NCBI GenBank assembly: GCA_036937835.1 | Contig: CM072874.1 | Location: 18,134,501-18,198,500, forward strand | Length of the DNA stretch: 64,000 nt | Direction of reading: 5' to 3' | Origin: Pampus argenteus | Lineage: Eukaryota; Chordata; Actinopteri; Scombriformes; Stromateidae | Part shown: in pieces, positions 38,166 through 47,800 of the stretch | Layout: each line of letters starts with the position of its first letter | How positions within the stretch are numbered: position 1 is the stretch's first letter | Notes under the pieces: generated by a model | What the model was told of the DNA's origin: nothing | Database searches by the model: none | The model's input: only the letters and a program-made list of their open reading frames with translations | Translations under genes and position numbers: made by a program

Positions 38166-38551
38166 AGCACATTTGCCATGTTGTAATATACTGTATATTA
38201 ACATTTAAAAACATCCTTGTAAATAGCCCTACTCTCTTCAGACTTGAGCTCAAGTAAGGTAGAGAGACTGATGGATTTATTTGCCTAATCCATACAGCTG
38301 TCATTCAGTTCAATTTAGAATTTTATTATTTAAAGTACAAGTAGCTTTTCAAAATAGACCTCACTGGGTGACTGAACAGGTATGTATAAGATGATTTTAT
38401 GTCCTGCGACGGTTGTGTGTCTCAGACAGTAAGTAATAAGTCATGTATAATGTGTTTTGTTTGTACATGTCATTGGAACACATTAAGTCTGTCACACCAC
38501 GTCTTCTGGCACCATCACTTCCTTCACCTTCACCAATGATGTCATAGCAGC

Positions 38552-38555
<4 letters not shown>

Positions 38556-38607
<52 letters not shown>
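38556..38607 (+). repeat. (GT)n microsatellite
   Basis: A perfect GT run of about 50 bases that runs directly into the palindrome GTGCACGTGCAC. Confidence 0.97.
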
Positions 38608-38608
<1 letters not shown>

Positions 38609-38690
38609 ACGTGCACTTGGGGAACCAGGGGTGTGCATTATATGTAGAGCATCAACACATGCTTCTTCACCCTGAGGGCTGACTCAGCCC
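38605..38690. promoter_or_regulatory. Two palindromic factor sites (CACGTG and AP-1/MARE)
   Basis: GTGCACGTGCAC (38605-38616) is a perfect palindrome with a CACGTG E-box core. GGGCTGACTCAGCCC (38676-38690) is a palindrome around an AP-1 core TGACTCA that extends like a Maf recognition element. They lie 60-150 bases upstream of the exon-like segment at 38752, on the plus strand. Confidence 0.4.
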
Positions 38691-38751
38691 CATATATCAC
38701 GCATGTCTTGGCATCATTTCTCTCATGTTTGCTTGTTTTCTTTTCCATCAG

Positions 38752-38846
38752 CTTGGCAGCGGAGGGTGTCGAGGAGGCGGAACAGTCTGAAAAAAAGATG
38801 CATCACTGACAGGCACATATGTCGGAGAAGTGAGGTAAATCCTCAG
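38752..38846 (+). other. Exon-like 95-nt segment, unassigned
   Basis: A very good acceptor (TTGTTTTCTTTTCCATCAG) precedes this GC-richer segment, and a consensus donor CTCAG/GTGAGT follows it; an alternative donor TGAG/GTAAAT lies 12 bases earlier. The frame beginning at the third base is open throughout and rich in Arg (WQRRVSRRRNSLKK...), while the other two frames have stops. I recognise no protein. It could be a non-coding or 5'UTR exon of a plus-strand transcript, possibly reaching the spectrin gene, or a chance arrangement. Confidence 0.35.
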
Positions 38847-38989
38847 GTGAGTCACAACTCAACATGAAAAAGTAGACCATGTAAACGCACTTGAGATGCA
38901 ACAAACTTATAATCTCTCATGACCAAATACTTTCTCACAAACTGATTTTAGTAAATAGCAGAAACAGACAATCTTTAATACACTTCACA

Positions 38990-39160
38990 GCAGGTCTGCA
39001 ACTATTTTTTACTATTTTCACTGACACTTAATCTATTTAATTGAGGAATTTTTTATTTATTTTGTCTACAAAGTGTCACAGAGTTGTAAAAAATACCCAT
39101 CACAGTTTCCCAGAGCCTTAAAAAAAAGCAGCAAATTCTCACAAGATTGTTGATTATGCA
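38990..39160 (+). repeat. Degenerate dispersed teleost repeat, copy 2
   Basis: The phrases CTGCAACTATTTTT, CCCATCACAGTTTCCCAGAG and AAGCAGCAAATTCTCACA occur in the order known from a common percomorph repeat, the same family as at about 33540-33830. It is a partial copy. Confidence 0.55.
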
Positions 39161-39454
39161 CTATGCCTTATGCTTGCTTGTGGGTTGTTTTTGTTTTTGT
39201 TTTGTTATCTAGACTATAATGTTCAATTTCCCATTTTATCTAGCTGTGGTGGTAATGGTGCCCGACCACTCCTGAGTAAATGTAGAGGAAACCAAGTTTT
39301 GATTACACTGACATTATTTATGTGACATTCATTGTAAAAGTGTAATAGCATCTCTTTTTGATCACAAATCTAAATTGAGATAAAAATCACTTTATTTTGA
39401 TGTACAGTTAAACAGGTTTTTTTTATTTGTTTTTTTTAAATACAGAAGTTAATG

Positions 39455-39690
39455 AAATCAAATCAAATCTTATTTATATAGCCCAAAATCACAAAATACA
39501 TTTGTCTCAGAGGGCTTTACAATCTGTACAGGGAGTGACACCCTCTGTCCTTAGACCCTCGATTCGAGTGAGGAAAAACTTGTCCACCAAAAAACCTTTT
39601 AACAGGGAAAAAGGTGGAAGAAACCTCAGGAAGAGCCACAGAGGAGGGATCCCTCTCTCAGGTCGGACAGACGTGCAATGATGTCACATG
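39455..39690 (+). repeat. Dispersed teleost retroelement repeat
   Basis: The sequence contains AATCTTATTTATATAGCCC, CAGAGGGCTTTACAATCTGT, then GGAAGAAACCTCAGGAAGAG and GAGGGATCCCTCTCTCAGG, a series found very widely in fish genomes. The apparent open frame through it is not a gene. I cannot name the family with certainty. Confidence 0.7.
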
Positions 39691-41737
39691 TACAGAACAA
39701 TCAGAACACACACGCATATTGTATACACACAATGAATGAAATACTTCGCCCATCTTTGTAAGAAAACAAAAAGTTTTTCGCACTCATATTTACTTGGTGT
39801 GGAGGCCGTGAGTTTCTCTGTGTAAAATAAACTAGCGATAAAAAGTCATACTAATACCAAAATATCGGCCCACTTTCACTCTGGAGTCTCTTGGATGCCC
39901 AGACGAGCAGACAAACTGGCACGGTAGTGAGTAGAGATGTGCCTTTGTGCCAAAAAAGGAGGAGAAAGAGACATGCCGTCACTGAGTGCTGTCAACCACA
40001 CTCGTCTCTCACTGGTGAGTCAAGGTTTTCCAGTGATTCACGTCTGTGAAGAAGTTGAACGACGGGCTCAAAGTGTAGTCACTCTCCTCCTTTTTCTCAC
40101 CACCCATAACCTCCTCTTCCTATTATCTCACTCCTCCTCTCCATTCATCTCTTTGTCCGTATTCCCTTTCCTTCCTGTCTGTTAATTGTTGTTGTACCAC
40201 ACCATTTATTTCTCCACCAAGCCTGCAGTAGTTCTCCCCGGGCCAACTCTTTTCAGCAGTGTCTCCAGGCCCTTGTTGGGAGACCTCCAGCATGTTCAAA
40301 AAACTCTCACACACCCAATTCCACCTGCGGGCCAGTGCAGGCCGACAGGGGATTTCACCGCACTGATGACGGGGCACCGTCTTCCTTCCTGAGCCCACAT
40401 AAATCTGTCGGTGGGCTCCGTCCTATAGTCTAATATTAAAGCTGTTTTCCATGATGTGCTGCTCAGCAGGGGCGGGAAAGCAGTTGTTGACTAACATGAG
40501 CTGGTAGGGCCAGGAGAAAAAGAAGTTGTGGTTAGAATTTATTCGTGATCTGCACAAAGACTAGTTGATCTATCAATAGTAATGATCTCACTCGCTGTTG
40601 TTGCAGAGCATTAGTTTTAACTGAAATGTACTTTGCAGGAAGGAAACAGCCACGAAAAGCTTATATGTATTTTGTAAGATGCAGTACATGCTCTTTTCAT
40701 ACCACTGAATTACTTATTGATTTTTAGCCTCACATAGCAAACACACTGTAAGTGTTGTCGTGCTCCCTGTCAGTGGAGTGCTTTTATTTTTGCTGCGTGT
40801 AAATAGCACTTTGACTGTTGTTAGAAAAATGACAAGAATGGACTTGTGAGGACATTTTTCAACTGAGTGAGGGTCCTCTGTCATCTCAGACTCAGAATGG
40901 TAGAGACTACCGACCTTAGGCTATAATCAAACACACACACATACACACCCACAGACATGCATGGATACAAGTGTTGCGTTAGTGCTGTATGAAAGTCATG
41001 AGAACCAAATCAGTTACAACTGAACATTTTTGTCATGAGAGGAACTTTCAGGACTCTGTTAAAATATAATTTTAACATTTAATTTTGAAATTTAGAAAAC
41101 AATGTACAGACTTTTTACAACTTTACAAACAACCATGACTTTTTATGCAGAACAGAGAATAAATACATGACCTAACATATGTTATATGAATGAATGGATA
41201 TTGGGTCACATTTCATTAAGCTGCACTTTCCACTTTGAGGAAAAAACATTCTGTGAGAACAAGTTACATAATAGTATGGGACATATGTAAGCGATGTAGC
41301 TTAGGTTGACTTGTCTACTTAGTCTTCTTTATGGTCTTACTCAGCTCCTTTAAGTATCACACATTTAATGTCACATCATTTCTAGTAATTCTGCTTTTGT
41401 AGAACTCAAAAAGATGACAATTAAATGACTAGAACACAATTCTGTGGAGGGAATTATCTATAGCAGACGATGAAACATTCATTAGATGTAATATTTTGAA
41501 ATGCAAGATCGACATATGTACAACATTCTGCACTTTCCATTACCATTGTAGTTTTACAAGTTTTTTATCTATTACATTTAGATGACTGCTGTACAATTAA
41601 AGAGTGTTACTGTAATACTGAGTTGATTGCGACAGCACAAACACAAAAAGCTCACATTGGTTCACTCCCTGAGATCATTCAACAGTCTGGTGTTGTTATC
41701 AGCATTCTTCAGGGCTTACAGTGGTGGACGTAGCCTG
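39691..41737. other. Intergenic, downstream of bhlha9
   Basis: No exon was recognised. On the bhlha9 (minus) strand an ATTAAA signal at 41364-41369 is a possible poly(A) signal about 370 bases past the stop codon. A donor-like CACTG/GTGAGT at about 40013-40018 lacks other support. Confidence 0.4.
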
Positions 41738-42613
41738 TTACAGTATGTCAGAACACAGAGGGAGGCTGTGCTCCGGCTCCTGCAAGTAGCTCACCTGCCA
41801 GGGGAGCCCCAGTGCTGGAGATGGCTCCACAAAAGTGTCCATGTATCCCTGAGTGCAGGATGCCCACATCCCTGGCTGATACCCCAACCCCCCCTCACCC
41901 ACCTGGGCATATCGCAGAGGACTTGGAGGGTGGTCGTGGGGACTGCCACAGTGTCCATGTGAGCCATACAGCTGTCCCTCAGTGGGATAACAAGGGTAGT
42001 GTGGTGATGGGGGACATGACGACACCCCGTTATCCATGTAGACATGTGGTTCTGCAGATAGCCTGTGCACGTGGGGCCCTTGTTGTGGCTGTATCTGGTG
42101 AGCGATGGACGCATGCCAAGGGATGTAACCCTGATGCTCCAGACGAGGAACCGTCACTCTGGTCTGTTCAAGTCGAGATGCTCCCATCACAGCCGGTCCC
42201 ACAGACGACCTGTTGCACTCCCGGTGGGTGCAGGGCTTGCCGGGGGGGTTTGAGCTCAGGAACACAGAGAGAGCAGAGATGCGGTTGATGGCCCTCTGCA
42301 GTGTGGCGATCTTGGAGAGTCGTTTGCCACTGAGGTCGTGGTTCAGAGCAACTCGTAGGGCATTAAAGGCCTGGTTGTAGTCCATAATGCGTTTTCGCTC
42401 GCGGACATTGGCAGCCATTCGACGAGCTTTGGAGCGGACGGGTCGATTGCGCTTCTTGGTCTGGCCTTCTTCTGGGTCACTTGGGCTGCTGGTCGAGCTC
42501 TCGCTGTCTTGGAAAGAAGCCTTGGGACTTCCCTCGTCCTCACCTTGATCCAGTGCGTCAAGCTCCAGCTCTTCCTCAGAGAACTCTGATTCTGCAACAC
42601 TGCTGCAGCTCAT
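41738..42613 (-). CDS. bhlha9: Class A basic helix-loop-helix protein 9
   Basis: This single-exon gene encodes 291 residues. Residues 1-50 are acidic and Ser-rich. A basic helix-loop-helix domain lies at about 64-119. Its basic part RMAANVRERKR carries the Glu and Arg that contact E-box DNA, and the loop and second helix (HDLSGKRLSKIATLQRAI) match BHLHA9 almost residue for residue, including the flanking RPVRSKAR. The C-terminal 170 residues are His- and Pro-rich and have no known fold. BHLHA9 is a nuclear factor of the limb/fin bud ectodermal ridge; changes in its dosage or sequence cause human limb malformations. The start is the ATG at 42613. The frame is open a further 88 codons upstream, but that part lacks similarity and covers the predicted promoter. 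At 291 residues it is longer than human BHLHA9 (about 235), mainly at the C-terminus. The gene is intronless, as in mammals. Confidence 0.93.
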   Translation of the reverse strand: MSCSSVAESEFSEEELELDALDQGEDEGSPKASFQDSESSTSSPSDPEEGQTKKRNRPVRSKARRMAANVRERKRIMDYNQAFNALRVALNHDLSGKRLSKIATLQRAINRISALSVFLSSNPPGKPCTHRECNRSSVGPAVMGASRLEQTRVTVPRLEHQGYIPWHASIAHQIQPQQGPHVHRLSAEPHVYMDNGVSSCPPSPHYPCYPTEGQLYGSHGHCGSPHDHPPSPLRYAQVGEGGLGYQPGMWASCTQGYMDTFVEPSPALGLPWQVSYLQEPEHSLPLCSDIL

Positions 42614-42819
42614 TGTGTCAATAATGTGGACACTAAACAATTCTGAGTAAAATCTTCGTACTTGTGTTGTAGTTGTAGTGAAGAACTGCACAGCCCGCCG
42701 TGTTTTGCAGGCTGCTTCCGCTCCCTGAACGCTCCTCGGCTTGTTTTGTGGGGCTGTCGGTATTTGCTGCTGTGCCGACAGCCCAGGTATTCCCCTCCTC
42801 TGAGTCCTCCGGTGCTTTG

Positions 42820-42895
42820 TGATTACTTGTACCTCACCAAGACAGGTTGGCCTGCTTTTTAAAGCTCTTGAAGTCACATGGTACAGTCACCTGTG
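42820..42895 (-). promoter_or_regulatory. Candidate bhlha9 promoter
   Basis: On the minus strand, CTTTAAAAAG (about 42854-42863) resembles a TATA box. Upstream of it lie two E-boxes: CATGTG (42875-42880) and CAGGTG (42888-42893). A start site near 42828 would give a 5'UTR of about 215 bases. The E-boxes are suited to bHLH dimers, so feedback by the gene's own product is possible but not shown. Confidence 0.4.
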
Positions 42896-44462
42896 AGGAA
42901 TGATGCACTCTCTCTCCCTCTCCAGGTTTATGAGTGCCCTCCGGGCAAATGGCACTGTCACCTCCTCCTCCTACTCTGACTCTCCCTCACATCTCTTACA
43001 GGATCTCACAAGAGTTCCAACACTTCACGTCAGTGTAAAGCATTAGCTAAACATACAAACATTTGGGAAATAGCAATTAACCTTAGATTTTATTTTACAC
43101 CTTTATAAAGGAATCAGTTAGACTGTTTTCACTTTATAACACTTCTATAATCCCTGACTCCAGTTACATTTGATTTCCACGAAGAGGTGTTCCACGAGTG
43201 TTAGTCTCAGGGACATTCATGACAAATTGCACATTTATCCAAGTGGCCTAATCTGTTATACACATTTCCTCTTTTCTCAGGTCTGGGAAGAGAGGAACCT
43301 TCTTATCTACCATAGGTTGGATTTGTCCTTGCAATTAGCTGTCTCTGGAGTGGCGATTCTCCTTCTCTCTGCTCAGGTTTAAGGGCCATGTAATTTAGAC
43401 TAGCTTCCCTGGAACCCATCCCCATAAATCAGGCCTGGGCAGCACCTGAGGACAAGAACAGAGTGAGCCCTAGACTTCAAAGAGATGGAAAAACAAGGGC
43501 AAATATTTTGCAATTAGAACCTGCAATTGCTGCTGGCTTAGGCTATCGATCTTTCATAATCTTTTGCTAGTGAATATTGTGTTTTACTGAGATTGTTTCA
43601 ATACTAAGATGCTTAAACATTATTTTTACTAATGATCCTCTAAGATTATGAGTTGTTATTTTCTGAACAGATGCTTACTAGATTACTTATGTTTTATTTG
43701 CACCTTTTGTTAAATTGGACAGTGGAAAGGGAGAAAGACCCACATCCACATGAAAGATCTATGTGTCAGATATTGCAGTGGTCAGTGAAAGGTGATTGCG
43801 CTGACCTTTAGCGAGACTTCTGGCCAAGTGCAACGGGTCAGCTAACTAAAGGGTAGGCCCTCAGACACTGAACTGGGGGTCGTTGAGAAGCATTGCTTCC
43901 TTCCTGCTCTCTTCTTTTTATTGTATGTGTTGCGTCTCAGAGACGCCGACCTTTAAAACAATTATAGTCCAGTTTCAGCTCTAAAAGCACAACTATTGAT
44001 TTGTGGTGGGAATGTTTATTCTAGCCTTTTTACTGTGTCCAGGAGATCAGCGCTCACTTGGAATACTCACTCATTTTAAAGTTTATTTATATAATACATA
44101 GTTATTGAAGAGTGCTGTGAATGTTTTGATACCCCTGAGGTTTGGCACCATTTGCATTACTACAAAAGTAGTGGAACATGAACAGGTTTTAATTATTTCC
44201 AAGATCTGTCTGAGTAGTTTCTATTATGCTAAATTACACCCCTTTAAGGAGAGAACAATAATTTATTCTCTGGCTCCCAGAGCCATTCATATGTCAACCG
44301 TGCATTCCACACAGTGCTCATGTTTTCTGAAACCACTATCTGCACAGTTACTACAATTTTGATTGGTAATTATGTCCACAAGCTGTAGTTCAAACCTTAA
44401 TGTGACAGTTGTAGCTGTGCAAGATGCACATTTTAGTCAATTATTTCTCATTGACACAATTA
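42896..44462. other. Upstream flank of bhlha9, no gene seen
   Basis: No exon was recognised. Non-repetitive DNA with E-box-like and homeodomain-like motifs; 43380-43560 is comparatively complex and could hold proximal enhancer sequence. Confidence 0.4.
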
Positions 44463-44836
44463 AGGGGCGGCAGTAGCTCAGTCCATAGGGACTTGGCTTG
44501 CAAAACCGGAGGGTGGCGGTTCAAGTCCCACATGGACCAAAATATGAAAGGTGGGCTGGTAGCTGGAGAGGTGCCAGTTCACCTCTCTACTGCTGAGTGG
44601 CCCTTGAGCAAGGCACCGACCCCCCCAAACTGCTCACTGGGCGCCGGTCTGGCTGGCTGCCCATCACTCCACCATCTCTCTCCACATTGCATGTCTCCAC
44701 AGACATTGTACTGCATGTCTGTGCTGGTGTACTGCATGAGTGTGTGTATCAGGGTGAAATGCATGTAAAATAAATAGAGTGAAAAGATAATTTCCCCATT
44801 GTGTGGATTAATAAAAGTAAATCTTCTTCTTCTTAA
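44463..44836 (+). mobile_element. tRNA-derived SINE
   Basis: The head GGGGCGGCAGTAGCTCAGTC carries an A box (TAGCTCAGTCCATAGG, 44474-44489) and a B box (GGTTCAAGTCC, 44518-44528), the internal RNA polymerase III promoter of tRNA-derived SINEs. A tRNA-unrelated body follows (ACTGCTGAGTGGCCCTTGAG, CACTGGGCGCCG), and the element ends in a CTT-rich tail at 44821-44835. This arrangement is a well-known teleost SINE. It lies about 1.6 kb upstream of the bhlha9 promoter. It is not a tRNA gene: the tRNA 3' half is not maintained. Confidence 0.85.
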
Positions 44837-47800
44837 GCCCTGATGACACAAGGTGCATACATAGTTCAATAACGTCATATGAAAAAATAGAATTTTCTTT
44901 TTTCACTAGAATAGAATAGAAATGTTTGCCCAGATCCAAAAACATTCTGTAAGTCTTCAGATCACTGTGTGGTACAACAACTTGAGCTCACATAACTCAC
45001 TCAGTATAGCACAGTGTATAGTCTTACAGTGGCTAATAGTGCACAACTGTTGAACCTCACTGATGGAATGATGAAGCATCTGATTTTTATCTTTTGTGTT
45101 TTGCGTTCAACCAACGGTCCATTCCTGTTTTTTTAAAGTAACAACTTAAACAACACTTAAGACACCTTTTGAATAGCCCTGCTGATCTACTGCATACCTT
45201 TATAGCTAAACTGTTTGAAATGTTCAGCCCATGCCGCTCAGCTCCAAGGGAGTGTGTAGGCTTTATCACAAGATGTGATTTATGGCTTTACAAACATCTC
45301 AGATTTACTGCTGTGGTGTAAAGAGCATGAAGACTACAGCTCCGGACTCTCCCCGTCCATTCATTTTTGACAGGTGACAAGACACCAGTAATTATCAGCC
45401 GCCGGGAATAAATCACAAGATTTTATCACATAGCTCTCCTTGCCCTTGATGGAATAACCATTTTTGAGGAAGGGGAGCCTGTCCAACGCCGCTGAACCTA
45501 AGATTTGTAAATCTCCTGCTCAAGCCCCTATAATGACTAGTTGTTAGCCGTTTGTTATTAGAGGTCTGTGTGCCAAATGTTATAGATGTATATTTCCAAA
45601 GGGGTAGTTAGGGGTAATAAGTGAGTAAGGTCCGGGTTCGCTAACCTTGGCTTTGCAGTGGTATGTTAATGCATGTTTTTGGTGTCTGCTATGGAATTTT
45701 CTCACCTCCATAAAAAGCCTCTAGTCCAGTCTCTGCCCCGCCACTATTTGTCACACCATAATCCCTTACAAGTGGTTAATGTCTGTAAAAATCTGTGTTA
45801 TCAACTGTACAATGTCAATCTGTGGTCATTTTATGGCAGTTATTTTATTTGCCAGTACAAAATACTGTGTTGAGTGAAAATGATGTGCACCAGAAATACC
45901 ACAGCATACAAAAAAAACAAAATTTTACTTAAAGTATAATGATCAACATTTGTTTTTTGTGCATGAATTCTCCCTACAAGGGGCTACAACAGTCTTCACT
46001 GAGCTCTATCTTGTGTCATTTTGTCATTGAACTGCCCAGCAGATGTCCTGTCCATCTATCATTTCTGCTCTCTGCCATCAGCACTGAATGCTGCCTGTCA
46101 TGGCCAATTGTATCGGAGACTCACAAGTGAAGGAAATGATCAGACTTACACTTTCCTCTTCCTACAAATGAAGTCATTAGGAATCATTTGAACATTTGCA
46201 CACACACGCAAAAAAAACCCAACAACTTGACACTTTGACCTGAGGTCAGGTTTAGTATGAGCTGTTGTTATCCTCTGTCAGCATCAGAAACTCAAATACG
46301 TGAGTTTTGACATGTGACATGGTGCAAGAGTCTGAGATCTTGTCCAACATGTTAAAAACAAAGCACGAAAAACAGCAAGCCTACTGACACAATAATAGTG
46401 AATCACTCTGTCTGAAATTACTGGGTGTTACGTGTAGTTGGCTGCTGTTATTCCTTTCAGTGTGCACGGCAGCTATAAAACCTCAGTTGTCGGGTTGAAA
46501 CACTGCCCCAGGTATTTCAGCATGCACAGCTCCACATCGAAAGTGTTATTCCCAAAAAAATGTTTTCACAGTGTTGGCTATTAATCATAGAGGTGTGCTG
46601 GTTTATTCTGCAGCATTAGAGATGTTTCCAGTGGTTTACCACTGAACATGTTGTGATTTGTGAGGACAAAAAACTGTAAAATAGATGTGGTTGCTTATAA
46701 AGAAAATCAAGGCAAATAATTCTTGTCATCAATTTTTTTTTGTTATTTACATCAAGAAACAATTTTGCTGGAGACACAATTGAACAGCATTCAGTGACCT
46801 CAGTACTATTAATCAAGTTGATATTTATTGTCATGTAAATATCGGCTTAGGTTTTGAGTTTGCTTTATAGTAATGGTAGCCAATTGATTATTGAGACTTT
46901 TTTATTTCAGTCATTTCATAAAGGCAAGCTGGTTGCCATGTAGAGAAAAACAGCACACTTAATGTTTGGGTCAGTAACAGTCCCACACTCTCTAATTTAG
47001 CCATAAGCAGAACATTACTATAACCTATCTTCTTAGTGATTTATGCCTTGTAACAAAACCATGCAAATCTGTCAGTACTGATGTCATGACATGTCTAACA
47101 GTTTCCTCCACATAGGAATGTCAGCACACTTCCTCCCCTGTCCTAAATACTTGAATCATCATATGAATCACTCATTTTTACAGGATAGTATTTACTGTAG
47201 GATCGTATGAACTGCAAAGTAAAGGGATCACTGAAAAAGAAGCATAATTATTGCACAGGGCAGTGGGCAGATATTAAACTGTTCACTTCAACCATATATC
47301 ATTGCAATCCAGAGACATGCTGAAGTTGCAAGCAATTTTCTGCAAAAAAAAGAAGAAAAAAAAACGTGCATAGAGTTTAAAAAAACAAATCCAAAAAGGC
47401 AGTGGTGTATGTTCATAGTGCATTCCTCCCAAAGACTAGTCAGTCATTATGCTGGGTTATCATTAAAGGGTCCATTTGGAGTGTTGGAACATGTGGTCAA
47501 GGTTAACTGTCTGTAGGCTAGTTCCCACACAACCCACAGCAGTTAAAGTGATGCCCTCTGACCGCAGACGTGGTAACCAAGCATCACAGCAATACTGTGT
47601 TTAATGAGTCTAATAAGTTTACAACACTCTCTTCGATGGATGTGTGTGTAATGTATGCTCCCAGGGATATAAGTTGATGGGACTGATTGACAATTGTCAG
47701 AGGTCAGTGGTTTGATGAGAATGTGATTGCCAGAATGAATCAATCTAAATAAAAATATACAATAGCGTGACAGTGTCACACTAAGAGGTTGACAATGAGT

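Noticed and set aside
41791..42600. Antisense and other-frame open frames over bhlha9
   Set aside because: Shadow frames of the coding exon without independent similarity.
42614..42877. 88-codon N-terminal extension of the bhlha9 frame
   Set aside because: It has no similarity to BHLHA9 and lies across the predicted 5'UTR and TATA-like box; the ATG at 42613 begins the recognisable protein.
44463..44535. Possible functional tRNA gene (A and B boxes)
   Set aside because: The acceptor stem is not closed and a long unrelated body with a CTT tail follows, so it is a SINE head.
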